Under the pieces are notes generated by a model. The model was not told the origin of the DNA. It saw nothing but the letters and a program-made list of their open reading frames with translations, and made no database searches. A DNA stretch of 64,000 bases from Blautia glucerasea (lineage in GTDB: Bacteria > Bacillota > Clostridia > Lachnospirales > Lachnospiraceae): the NCBI RefSeq assembly GCF_013304385.1, contig NZ_JAAITU010000003.1, positions 1 to 64,000 on the forward strand, given 5' to 3'. A program made the translations under genes and the position numbers. This document shows, in pieces, positions 33,747 through 43,093 of the stretch; within the stretch, counting starts at the first letter, position 1, and each line of letters opens with the position of its first letter.

Positions 33747-35084
33747 ATGCTTATTATTGGTAATGGAAGAATGATCACACGGGACAAATCTCACATATTC
33801 TTTGAAAATGGGGCAGTGGCCATAGATGGCAATACGATCCACATGGTAGGCAATACGGAAGAAGTAAAAAAGGCCTGTCCAGGGGCAGAATACATTGATG
33901 CAAAAGGTGGCCTGATCATGCCTGCATTTATTAATGCACATGAGCACATTTACAGCGCCTTTGCCAGAGGGCTTTCTATTAAGGGGTACAATCCATCTGG
34001 TTTTCTGGATATTCTGGATGGACAGTGGTGGACGATCGACCGGCATCTTACGCTGGAGCAGACCAGGCTCAGTGCTTATGCTACCTATATTGATTCCATC
34101 CGCAACGGTGTAACAACTGTTTTCGACCATCATGCCAGCTTCGGGCATATTACAGGATCTTTAAGTGCTATAGAGGACGCAGCCAGGGATCTGGGGATCC
34201 GAACCTGCCTGTGCTATGAGATTTCTGACCGTGATGGTATGGATAAGTCCAGAGAGTCTGTTATGGAGAACGTGAATTTTATCAAACACGCCCTGGCAGA
34301 TGACAGCGATATGATCGCAGCTATGATGGGTATGCACGCATCCTTTACGATTTCTGATCAGACAATGGAGCTTTGTAATGAACTGAAGCCGGAAGGTGTT
34401 GGTTATCATATTCACGTGGCTGAAGGGATCTATGACCTTCATCAGTGCCTGAAAGAGCATAATAAGCGGATCGTGGACAGGTTATATGATTGGAATATCC
34501 TGGGACCCAAGACTCTTCTGGGACATTGTATCTATGTGAATGAGCATGAGATGGATCTTATCAAAGACACAGATACTATGGTTGTACACAATCCGGAATC
34601 CAATATGGGAAATGCCTGTGGATGTCCTCCTACTATGGAGATGGTACATAAAGGAATTGTTACAGGACTTGGAACAGACGGATATACCCATGATATGCTG
34701 GAGTCCTGGAAGGTGGCAAATATCCTTCACAAGCATAGCCTTTGCGATCCTAATGCAGCCTGGGCAGAGGTTCCCAGGATGCTGTTTGAGAATAATGCAG
34801 TGATCGCAGGTAGATACTTTAAGAAACAGCTGGGTGTACTGAAGAAAGGTGCTGCAGCGGATGTGATCGTAATGGATTATGATCCTCTTACACCAATGCG
34901 TGGGGACAATGTGAACGGTCATCTTCTGTTTGGTACAACCGGAAGAGATGTTGTAACAACCATCTGCAATGGAAAAGTGCTGATGAAGGACAGAGAAGTA
35001 TTGGTATGTGATGTGGAGAAGGTGATGGCAGACTGCAGACAGTCTGCGAGAGAACTGGCAGATGATATTAACAGTGGGAAATAG
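33747..35084 (+). CDS. ssnA: Amidohydrolase SsnA of the purine-degradation cluster
   Basis: SsnA is a metal-dependent amidohydrolase of the guanine deaminase/TRZ-ATZ group. The 445 residues show the metal site INAHEHIYSAFARG (near 64), a conserved GYHIHVAEG (near 226), LGHCIYVNEHEM (near 258) and GLGTDGYTHDM (metal Asp near 312). It is one of the genes reported as needed for anaerobic urate and purine breakdown in E. coli and gut bacteria; the exact step is not settled and deamination of an opened purine intermediate is one view. It heads the operon that runs to 46591, 12 bp before ygfK. Confidence 0.92.
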   Translation: MLIIGNGRMITRDKSHIFFENGAVAIDGNTIHMVGNTEEVKKACPGAEYIDAKGGLIMPAFINAHEHIYSAFARGLSIKGYNPSGFLDILDGQWWTIDRHLTLEQTRLSAYATYIDSIRNGVTTVFDHHASFGHITGSLSAIEDAARDLGIRTCLCYEISDRDGMDKSRESVMENVNFIKHALADDSDMIAAMMGMHASFTISDQTMELCNELKPEGVGYHIHVAEGIYDLHQCLKEHNKRIVDRLYDWNILGPKTLLGHCIYVNEHEMDLIKDTDTMVVHNPESNMGNACGCPPTMEMVHKGIVTGLGTDGYTHDMLESWKVANILHKHSLCDPNAAWAEVPRMLFENNAVIAGRYFKKQLGVLKKGAAADVIVMDYDPLTPMRGDNVNGHLLFGTTGRDVVTTICNGKVLMKDREVLVCDVEKVMADCRQSARELADDINSGK

Positions 35085-35095
35085 GAGGCAGACGA

Positions 35096-38092
35096 ATGAG
35101 TGATCTTATGACATGTATGTCCTTTGGACAGTTGATGGAGTGGATCCTGGAGGAAGAAAGATCAAGAGGAACTGTATTTGGAGTGCATAGGGCTTATAAG
35201 GCAGATCCTGGGAAAGGCGGAGAGATTTTTGGCAGAAAGCTGGAGAATCCAATTGGGCCGGCAGCCGGCCCCCATACTCAGCTTGCTCAGAATATTGTAG
35301 CTTCATATTATGCAGGAGCACGATTCTTTGAGCTTAAAACTGTGCAGAAGATGGATGGACAGGAATTGGCTTCCTGTATTAATAAGCCATGTATCCTTGC
35401 TGAGGACGAGGGATATAACTGTGAGTGGTCCACTGAGCTGACAGTACCGGATGCAATGGGAGAATATATTAAGGCATGGTTTCTGCTTCATGTAATGGCC
35501 AAAGAGTTTGAACTGGGAGGACAGGACGGATTCCAGTTTAATATTTCCGTAGGATATGATCTGGCAGGGATCAAGACTCCTAAGATCGATGCCTTTATCG
35601 AAGGCATGAAGGAAGCAAAGGATACCGCTGTTTTTAAAGAATGCCAGGAATGGCTTCTGGATCATACAGACCTGTTTCAGCATGTAAATGCAGAAGATAT
35701 TAAGAGGATCCCATCTGCAGTCTGTAATTCAGCTACGATTTCTACTTTGCATGGATGTCCGCCAAAGGAAATTGAAAGTATTGCAGATTACCTGTTGAAA
35801 GAAAAGCATTTAAATACATTTATTAAATGCAATCCTACTCTTTTGGGCTATGAATTTGCCAGAAAGACTATGGATGAGATGGGATACGACTACATGGCAT
35901 TTGGAGATTTCCATTTCCTGGATGATCTGCAGTATGGGGATGCTGTGCCTATGCTGACCAGACTGATAGAGCTTTCCGGTCAGCTTGGGCTTGAATTCGG
36001 AGTGAAGATCACCAATACCTTCCCTGTGGATGTGACCAGAGGTGAGCTTCCAAGTGAAGAAATGTATATGTCTGGGAAGTCTTTGTTCCCGCTGTCTATT
36101 TCACTTGCAGCAAAGCTTTCTGCACAGTTTAAAGGAAAGCTTCGGATCGCTTATTCAGGAGGAGCTGATTATTATAACATTGACAAGATCGTTTCCTGTG
36201 GTGTGTGGCCGGTAACAGTAGCTACTACTTTATTAAAACCAGGCGGATATCAGAGATTTACCCAGATGGCAGAAAAAGTAATGGAAAAGCCTTTGGAGAA
36301 ATGGCAGGGTGTACAGGTGGAGAAGCTGTCTGCCCTTGCTGAAGAAGCGAAAAAAGATCACCACCATTTAAAGAGCATTAAGCCTCTTCCTGTAAGAAAG
36401 AGTGATCAGCAGGTTCCGCTTCTGGATTGCTTTTATGCACCTTGTCAGGAAGGATGTCCTATCCATCAGGATATTCCGGAGTATATCCGGCTGACTGGGG
36501 AAGGCAGATATAAAGAAGCTCTTGAAGTGATTCTGGATAAGAATCCACTTCCTTTTATTACAGGTACCTTGTGTGCACATAATTGTATGACAAAATGTAC
36601 AAGGAACTTTTATGAAGAGCCGGTGGACGTGCGTGGAACAAAGCTGATGGCTGCCAAAAACGGATACGAAAGTGTGCTTCCATATGTAAAGGCGAAGGCT
36701 GCTATCAGTAAAAAAACAGCTGTTGTAGGCGGTGGACCGGCAGGTATAGCTGCAGCTTACTTCCTTGCAAGAGAGGGAGCGGATGTAACTATTTTTGAAA
36801 AAGAGGCACAGCTGGGCGGAGTGATCCGTTACGTGATCCCGGAGTTCCGTATTACAGACAGTGACATTGAAAAGGATCTGTCCTTCATAAAAGCACTTGG
36901 TGTGACAGTAAAGACAGGCAGGGCAATTGGTTCTGTTCAGGAACTGAAAGATGAAGGATTTGATTCTGTAATTCTTGCAGTAGGTGCACACAAACACGGC
37001 ATTCTCTCTCTGGAAAAGGGAGAAGTCCGAAATGCACTTGAATTTTTAAGGGAATATAAAGAAAAAAATGGAGAACTTTCCCTTGGAAAGAATGTAGTAG
37101 TTATCGGTGGCGGCAATACTGCCATGGATACAGCAAGGGCAGCCAGCCGTGTGAAAGGCGTGGAAAAGGTTTCACTTGTATACAGAAGGACTAAGAGATA
37201 TATGCCGGCAGCAGAGGATGAATTGCTGGAAGTTCTTGGTGAGGGTATTCAGTTCTGTGAACTTCTGTCACCTGTTAGTCTTGAAAATGGCAGCCTCCTC
37301 TGCAGAAAAATGGAACTGACCCAGGCAGACGAATCTGGCCGTGCAGGTGTAAAAGAAACGGATGAATGGATGCAGGTTCCAGCAGATACTGTGATTGCAG
37401 CAGTTGGTGAAAATGTACCCACAGAGTTTTATCAGGCAAATGGACTGGCTGTGAATGAAAAGGGCAGACTTCGCCTGAATACCCAGACCTGTGAGACAAG
37501 TGTGGCCGGGATTTATGCAGTAGGAGATGGATCCAGAGGAGCAGCTACCATTGTAGAGGGCATTCGTGATGCTCAGTTAGCAGCAAAGGATATCTTGAAA
37601 AAAGACATCGTAAGTCAGCATCCGGATCAGGGAACAAATGAAGATTGCTATAAAAAGAAAGGTATTCTTTGTGAAAAAGCACAGGCTTCATCCGAGGCAG
37701 ACAGATGTCTGGATTGCAGCAGGGTTTGCGAGAATTGTGTGGATGTATGTCCAAACAGAGCCAATATTTCCATTCATGTGCCTGGCATGGAGAAAGACCA
37801 GGTGATCCATGTTGATTATATGTGTAATGAATGCGGGAACTGCGGCACTTTCTGTCCATATGCAAGTGCACCATATAAAGACAAGTTTACTTTATTTGCC
37901 AGTGAAGCTGACATGGCAGACAGCAAAAATGACGGATTTACTGTACTGGATCATGAGAATCGGATCTGCAAAGTCCGTTTTCTGGGTACAGAAAAGCAAT
38001 GCAAGGCAGACGATCCGGAGGATCCATTGTACGAAAACCTTAGAAAACTGATACTTGCAGTGATTTGTGATTACAGTTATCTGATTCCGTAA
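35096..38092 (+). CDS. ygfK: YgfK: FAD/NAD and Fe-S oxidoreductase of the purine cluster
   Basis: The 998 residues join three parts: a dihydroorotate/dihydropyrimidine dehydrogenase-like barrel (about 30-430; GRKLENPIGPAAGP, STLHGCPPKEIESIA), a glutamate synthase small-subunit-like half with Cys motifs (CYAP-CQEGCP near 443; CAHNC-MTKC) and FAD and NAD folds (VGGGPAGIAAAYFL near 545; VIGGGNTAMD near 671), and C-terminal 4Fe-4S motifs (CENCVDVCP near 880; CNECGNCGTFCPY near 910). Databases often call it a putative selenate reductase subunit, but gene-cluster work points to reductive steps in purine breakdown. Reduction of a ring intermediate by the barrel domain is my inference. Confidence 0.9.
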   Translation: MSDLMTCMSFGQLMEWILEEERSRGTVFGVHRAYKADPGKGGEIFGRKLENPIGPAAGPHTQLAQNIVASYYAGARFFELKTVQKMDGQELASCINKPCILAEDEGYNCEWSTELTVPDAMGEYIKAWFLLHVMAKEFELGGQDGFQFNISVGYDLAGIKTPKIDAFIEGMKEAKDTAVFKECQEWLLDHTDLFQHVNAEDIKRIPSAVCNSATISTLHGCPPKEIESIADYLLKEKHLNTFIKCNPTLLGYEFARKTMDEMGYDYMAFGDFHFLDDLQYGDAVPMLTRLIELSGQLGLEFGVKITNTFPVDVTRGELPSEEMYMSGKSLFPLSISLAAKLSAQFKGKLRIAYSGGADYYNIDKIVSCGVWPVTVATTLLKPGGYQRFTQMAEKVMEKPLEKWQGVQVEKLSALAEEAKKDHHHLKSIKPLPVRKSDQQVPLLDCFYAPCQEGCPIHQDIPEYIRLTGEGRYKEALEVILDKNPLPFITGTLCAHNCMTKCTRNFYEEPVDVRGTKLMAAKNGYESVLPYVKAKAAISKKTAVVGGGPAGIAAAYFLAREGADVTIFEKEAQLGGVIRYVIPEFRITDSDIEKDLSFIKALGVTVKTGRAIGSVQELKDEGFDSVILAVGAHKHGILSLEKGEVRNALEFLREYKEKNGELSLGKNVVVIGGGNTAMDTARAASRVKGVEKVSLVYRRTKRYMPAAEDELLEVLGEGIQFCELLSPVSLENGSLLCRKMELTQADESGRAGVKETDEWMQVPADTVIAAVGENVPTEFYQANGLAVNEKGRLRLNTQTCETSVAGIYAVGDGSRGAATIVEGIRDAQLAAKDILKKDIVSQHPDQGTNEDCYKKKGILCEKAQASSEADRCLDCSRVCENCVDVCPNRANISIHVPGMEKDQVIHVDYMCNECGNCGTFCPYASAPYKDKFTLFASEADMADSKNDGFTVLDHENRICKVRFLGTEKQCKADDPEDPLYENLRKLILAVICDYSYLIP

Positions 38093-38131
38093 AGTAGATC
38101 GTTCAGGTTCCGGAAAATATGGGAGGGATCT

Positions 38132-40693
38132 ATGTACCGTTTTTATGTAAATGGAAAGGAATATCAGGAGGAAGGCGATGGGAAGCTGCTTCCTTTCCTG
38201 AGAAATGTATGTAAATTAAAATCAGTAAAAGACGGATGCAGCGAAGGCGCCTGTGGTACCTGCCATGTCCTGATCGATGGTAAGCCCATGAAAGCCTGTG
38301 TCCCCAGACTTTCCAAGCTTGAAGGAAAGCATATCCTGACTGTGGAAGGTCTAAGTGAGCAGGAAAAGGAGATTTATGTAAGAGCCTTTGGGGAAGCAGG
38401 TGCCGTGCAATGCGGTTTTTGCATTCCTGGGATGATCATCAGTGCAAAAGGGCTTTTAGACAAAAATCCGGATCCTTCCAGAGCAGATGCTGCAGATGCC
38501 ATCAAGAATAATATTTGTCGCTGTACAGGTTACAAAAAGATCATTGACGGGATCCTTCTTGCAGGGAAATATTTGCGGGAAGGGCTTCCAGCCACTCCTT
38601 CCTATACTTGGAAGATGGGAGAGAGAGTTCCAAGGATTGATGTACAGGAAAAGGTACTGGGAACCGGTAAATATCCGGATGACCTGGAGTTTGAGGGAAT
38701 GATCTATGGAAGCGCCCTTCGGGCAGCTTATCCCAGGGCACGGGTTCTTGCTATTCACACAGAGGAGGCAAAGGCACTTCCAGGAGTGATCGATGTTTAT
38801 ACAGCAGAAGATGTTCCAGGCAATGTTAAAACCGGACATCTGAAAAAAGACTGGGATACATTGGTTCCGGTGGGACGGCTGGTTCATTATTTGGGAGACG
38901 CGGTTGCCCTTGTGGCAGCCCGCACACCGGAGATCCTTGAAGAGGCCAAAAAACTGATCCGTGTAGAGTATGAAGAGCTTCCTATGGTTAAAGACCCATA
39001 TCAGGCTATGAAGCCGGAAGCACCTAAGGTTCATGAGTCAGAAAAGGATAATCTTATGGCTCACTGGCATGTACACAGGGGGAATGCAGATCAGGCGATT
39101 GCACAGTCTGCCTATGTGGTGAAAGACAGTTTTCAAACACCATGGACAGAGCATGCCTTTTTGGAGCCGGAGTGTGCAGTGGCAGTTAAGGATGAAGATG
39201 GCGGTGTGACCGTTTATTCTACGGATCAGGGCGTTTACGATACACAGCAGGAATGTATGACTGTTCTGGGACTCCCGGCAGAAAAGGTTCGTGTACGGAA
39301 TATGCTGGTAGGCGGAGGATTTGGCGGCAAGGAGGATGTGACTGTTCAGCATCATGCTGCCATGATCGCTTATCTGTCCGGTTATCCGGTAAAGGTTAAG
39401 CTTACCAGGGCAGAAAGTATCCTGATCCATCCAAAGCGCCATCCTATGGATATGGAGTTTACGCTGGGGTGTGATGAAAATGGGATCATCCAGGGAGTAA
39501 AGGCAAGTGTGATCGCAGATACAGGAGCATATGCCTCTCTTGGCGGACCAGTGCTGCAAAGAGCCTGTACGCATGCATCCGGGCCATACAATTATCAGAA
39601 TTTTGATATTGATGGTAAAGCATATTATACCAATAATCCTCCGGCAGGTGCTTTTCGAGGGTTTGGTGTGACCCAGACCTGTTTTGCAATTGAAATGCTC
39701 CTTACCAAAATGGCAGAGAAGGTAGGGATCAGTGACTGGGAAATCAGGTACAGGAATGGAATACGGCCGGGACAGGAGCTTCCTAATGGTCAGATCGTGG
39801 ATGCATCCACTGGCCTTTGTGAAACACTGGAAGCAGTAAAGAAGGTATATGATGAACATCCAGGTGCCGGCATTGCCTGTGCTATGAAGAATGCGGGTGT
39901 AGGCGTGGGGCTGCCAGACTGGGGCAGATGCAGACTGCTTGTAAAGAACGGGCGTGTGGAGATCCACGCAGGAGCATCCTGCATCGGACAGGGGGTAGGC
40001 ACTGTTCTGGTGCAGCTGGTATCAGAGCATCTGGGACTTCCAAGAGAAAAGATCTGTTACAGTGGGTCAGATACCTATAGTGCACCGGATTCAGGTACTA
40101 CCTCTGGTTCCAGGCAGACTCTTGTTACAGGAGAAGCTTGTATACGAGCCTGTGAAAAAATGAAAAAAGCTCTGGAAGGAACAGATCTTTCTAATTTGGA
40201 AGGCAGTGAATATATAGGTGAATATTTGGCGAAAACAGATCCTATGGGAAGTGATCTGAAGAATCCGGTTTCCCATGTGGCTTATGGATATGCTACCCAG
40301 GTATGTATTTTGAATGAGGACGGAATGGTGGAAAAGATCGTAGCTGCCCATGATGTGGGAAAAGCAGTGAATCCATTGTCTGTGGAAGGGCAGATCGAAG
40401 GCGGTGTGATCATGTCTTATGGATTTGCACTTACAGAAAAATATCCTCTTACAGATTGCAAACCAACAGCCAGATATGGTACACTGGGATTACCAAAAGC
40501 AAACAAAATACCTTTGGTAGAGAGTATTATTGTAGAGAAAAAAGGGCTGAATGTAGCAGGAGGGGCCATTGGAATAGGAGAGATCACATCCATACCAACA
40601 GCACCGGCTATTGCAGCAGCCTACTATCATTATGATGGAAAGTTCAGGACGTCCCTTCCTCTTTCTGATACTCCCTATGAGAGGAAGAAATAG
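38132..40693 (+). CDS. xdhD: Selenium-dependent xanthine dehydrogenase, fused 2Fe-2S and molybdenum domains
   Basis: The 853 residues fuse a two-cluster 2Fe-2S domain (CSEGACGTCHVLIDGKPMKAC near 36-57; QCGFC near 92; CRCTGY near 128) with a molybdopterin-binding hydroxylase domain from about 160 (GGGFGGKED near 394, PAGAFRGFG near 505, SGSRQTLVTGEA near 659, and the final GIGEITSIPTAPA whose Glu is the active-site base). There is no FAD domain; YgfK or the separate FAD subunit may pass electrons. The yqeB-yqeC-mocA genes downstream mark it as a labile-selenium enzyme. E. coli XdhD has the same fusion but is longer. Substrate: a purine hydroxylation, probably hypoxanthine or xanthine. Confidence 0.88.
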   Translation: MYRFYVNGKEYQEEGDGKLLPFLRNVCKLKSVKDGCSEGACGTCHVLIDGKPMKACVPRLSKLEGKHILTVEGLSEQEKEIYVRAFGEAGAVQCGFCIPGMIISAKGLLDKNPDPSRADAADAIKNNICRCTGYKKIIDGILLAGKYLREGLPATPSYTWKMGERVPRIDVQEKVLGTGKYPDDLEFEGMIYGSALRAAYPRARVLAIHTEEAKALPGVIDVYTAEDVPGNVKTGHLKKDWDTLVPVGRLVHYLGDAVALVAARTPEILEEAKKLIRVEYEELPMVKDPYQAMKPEAPKVHESEKDNLMAHWHVHRGNADQAIAQSAYVVKDSFQTPWTEHAFLEPECAVAVKDEDGGVTVYSTDQGVYDTQQECMTVLGLPAEKVRVRNMLVGGGFGGKEDVTVQHHAAMIAYLSGYPVKVKLTRAESILIHPKRHPMDMEFTLGCDENGIIQGVKASVIADTGAYASLGGPVLQRACTHASGPYNYQNFDIDGKAYYTNNPPAGAFRGFGVTQTCFAIEMLLTKMAEKVGISDWEIRYRNGIRPGQELPNGQIVDASTGLCETLEAVKKVYDEHPGAGIACAMKNAGVGVGLPDWGRCRLLVKNGRVEIHAGASCIGQGVGTVLVQLVSEHLGLPREKICYSGSDTYSAPDSGTTSGSRQTLVTGEACIRACEKMKKALEGTDLSNLEGSEYIGEYLAKTDPMGSDLKNPVSHVAYGYATQVCILNEDGMVEKIVAAHDVGKAVNPLSVEGQIEGGVIMSYGFALTEKYPLTDCKPTARYGTLGLPKANKIPLVESIIVEKKGLNVAGGAIGIGEITSIPTAPAIAAAYYHYDGKFRTSLPLSDTPYERKK

Positions 40694-40701
40694 AAGCAGA
40701 T

Positions 40702-40751
40702 AAAGAGCCAATGGCGGTTCCTGAAATAGCAGGGAGCTGTCTGGCTCTTTT
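40702..40751 (+). terminator. Intercistronic hairpin between xdhD-like gene and xdhA
   Basis: AAAGAGCCA (40702-40710) pairs with TGGCTCTTT (40742-40750), ending in a short T-run. The loop contains a smaller hairpin (CCTG with CAGG). As the operon continues, it would act as a partial terminator or as an RNA end protector, lowering expression of the downstream genes relative to the upstream ones. Confidence 0.5.
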
Positions 40752-40790
40752 AAAATATTAACAAAGCTATGAAAAAAGAAGGTGAAGCTT

Positions 40791-43076
40791 ATGATCGGAA
40801 AAAGTGTACCAAGAGTGGATGCTTACGACAAGGTGACCGGAAGAGCCAGGTTTACAGATGATATGATTCTGAATCACTGTCTGGTTGCAAAGGTTTATCA
40901 TGCTACCATCGGAAATGGCAGGGTAATTTCCATTGACACCAGTGAAGCTGAGGCTTTGGACGGTGTGGTAAAGGTTGTAACATTTAAAGATGTGCCCACA
41001 CATCCTTACCCTACACCAGGGCATCCATGGTCTGTAGAAACTGCACATCAGGATGTGTCAGACCGTAATCTGCTTACCGGACGTATACGGTATTATGGAG
41101 ATGATATTGCAGCGGTTGTAGCAGAGGATGAAGTGACAGCCTCCAGGGCTTTGCGGCTGATCAAGGTGGAATATGAAGAATATCCTGTGCAGATCCATCC
41201 AAGAGAGTCCATGAAAGGAAGTAATCCTCCGATACACCAGGAGAAAAAGGATAATATCCTGGCACATTCAGATTATGAAATTGGAGATGTGGATAAGGGG
41301 ATGAAGGATGCGGCAGTTGTAGTGAAAGCTAGCTATAAGACACCTATTATACAGCATTGTCATATTGAGAATAATATTTCTTATGCTTATATGGAAAATG
41401 GCCGGATCGTAGTAGTATCCTCTACCCAGATCCCGCATATTGTGCGCAGGGTGATCGGTCAGGCACTGGGAATCCCGTGGGGGAAGGTACGAGTGATCAA
41501 ACCCTATATTGGCGGTGGCTTCGGCAATAAACAGGATGTGCTGTATGAGCCTTTAAATGCCTTTCTTACGATGGCTGTAGGAGGGCGTGCTGTAAAGCTG
41601 GAGCTTACAAGAGAGGAAACCTTTGTAAATACCAGAACAAGACACTCCATAGAGTATGATCTGGCTGCTGGAGTGGATGAAGATGGCCACTTGATAGCAA
41701 AGGATATGCATGCTTATTCTAACCAGGGTGCCTATGCTTCCCATGGACATGCCATTGTAGCTAACGGGCTTACCGCCTGGCGCCTTCAGTATGGCTGTCC
41801 TAATGTGCGGGCAGAGGGATATACCATTTATACCAATACACCTGTAGGTGGTGCTATGCGTGCTTATGGGATTCCACAGGCAAATTTTGCCATGGAATGT
41901 TTTATGGATGATGTGGCATATGCCATCCATATGGATCCATTGGAATTCAGAAAGAAGAATCTGATCAAGGGCTTTTACCAGGATGCATACCTGAAGCCTA
42001 TTGCAGCTCATTCTAACGGTATTTTTGAATGCCTGAAAAAAGGCGCAGAATTTATCCACTGGGAAGAAAAAAGAAAAGAATATGCTAACCAGACAGGCAA
42101 TATCCGAAGGGGAGTGGGAATGTCCCTGTTTTCTTATAAAACAGGAGTATGGCCTATTTCCCTGGAAATCGCAGGAGCCAGAATGTCTCTGAATCAGGAC
42201 GGCAGCGTGCAGCTTCAGGTAGGCGCAACAGAGATCGGACAGGGTGCAGATACGGTATTTTCACAGATGGCAGCAGAGACGCTGCATATGGAGCTGGAGA
42301 ATATCCATATCACTTCTGTGCAGGATACAGATGTTACACCTTTTGATACAGGTGCCTATGCATCCAGGCAGTCCTTTGTAACAGGGACAGCAGTGAAGGA
42401 ATGTGCCCAGCTTTTGAAGGAGAAGATCCTTGCTTATGCCAAGACGCTTCTTCCTGAGGCTGTGGGTACGCTAGAACTGGATCATGGATATATCCTGGAG
42501 AACGGAGAGAAGGTGCTTTCACTTGAACAGCTGGCACTGGAATGCTATTACAGCCTGACGAATTCCTCTGTAATTACAGCAGAGGTTTCAAGACAGGTAA
42601 AGAAAAATACCCTTGCCACAGGCTGTGGGTTTGCAGAAGTGGAAGTGGATATGGCTTTAGGAAAAGTAAAAGTACTGAATATTATTAATGTACATGATAG
42701 TGGGAAGCTGTTGAATCCCCAGCTGGCTTCCATGCAGGTTCAGGGCGGGATGTCCATGGGTATGGGATATGGTCTGTCTGAGCAGCTGCTTCTGGATGAA
42801 AAGACAGGACGTCCTTTGAATGCCACTCTTCTGGATTACAAAATGATGACCATGATGGATACGCCGGATCTGACTGCAGGTTTTGTAGAGATGGACGATC
42901 CGGAAGGCCCATATGGCAATAAAGCACTGGGTGAGCCGCCTGCTATTCCTCCGGCGCCAGCTATTCGCAATGCAGTACTTCATGCAACCGGTGTAGCATT
43001 TAATGAGAATCCGCTTACGCCTCAAAGGCTGATCGAAGCCTTCCAAAGGGCAGGACTTATACCAGTTGTGGGATGA
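40791..43076 (+). CDS. xdhA: Xanthine dehydrogenase, molybdenum-binding subunit
   Basis: The 761 residues form a stand-alone molybdenum subunit: SVPRVDAYDKVTGRARFTDD at the start, GGGFGNKQD near 245, GGAMRAYGIPQANFAME near 355, ASRQSFVTGTA near 525 and the active-site Glu in ALGEPPAIPPAPA near 720. Together with the two genes after it, it gives a three-subunit xanthine dehydrogenase of the XdhABC type. I place the start at ATG 40791, eight bases after AGAAGG; GTG 40782 would overlap that site. It is the second molybdenum hydroxylase of this operon. Confidence 0.9.
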   Translation: MIGKSVPRVDAYDKVTGRARFTDDMILNHCLVAKVYHATIGNGRVISIDTSEAEALDGVVKVVTFKDVPTHPYPTPGHPWSVETAHQDVSDRNLLTGRIRYYGDDIAAVVAEDEVTASRALRLIKVEYEEYPVQIHPRESMKGSNPPIHQEKKDNILAHSDYEIGDVDKGMKDAAVVVKASYKTPIIQHCHIENNISYAYMENGRIVVVSSTQIPHIVRRVIGQALGIPWGKVRVIKPYIGGGFGNKQDVLYEPLNAFLTMAVGGRAVKLELTREETFVNTRTRHSIEYDLAAGVDEDGHLIAKDMHAYSNQGAYASHGHAIVANGLTAWRLQYGCPNVRAEGYTIYTNTPVGGAMRAYGIPQANFAMECFMDDVAYAIHMDPLEFRKKNLIKGFYQDAYLKPIAAHSNGIFECLKKGAEFIHWEEKRKEYANQTGNIRRGVGMSLFSYKTGVWPISLEIAGARMSLNQDGSVQLQVGATEIGQGADTVFSQMAAETLHMELENIHITSVQDTDVTPFDTGAYASRQSFVTGTAVKECAQLLKEKILAYAKTLLPEAVGTLELDHGYILENGEKVLSLEQLALECYYSLTNSSVITAEVSRQVKKNTLATGCGFAEVEVDMALGKVKVLNIINVHDSGKLLNPQLASMQVQGGMSMGMGYGLSEQLLLDEKTGRPLNATLLDYKMMTMMDTPDLTAGFVEMDDPEGPYGNKALGEPPAIPPAPAIRNAVLHATGVAFNENPLTPQRLIEAFQRAGLIPVVG

Positions 43077-43093
43077 TTGAGGAGGACTGAAAA

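Noticed and set aside
35096-38092. Selenate reductase activity for YgfK
   Set aside because: The name is carried over in databases; the domains are a dihydropyrimidine dehydrogenase-like barrel plus GltD-like and Fe-S parts, and the context is purine breakdown.
39038-39967. 309-codon minus-strand frame inside the fused xanthine dehydrogenase gene
   Set aside because: Antisense shadow with unusual His/Cys-rich composition and no start signals.
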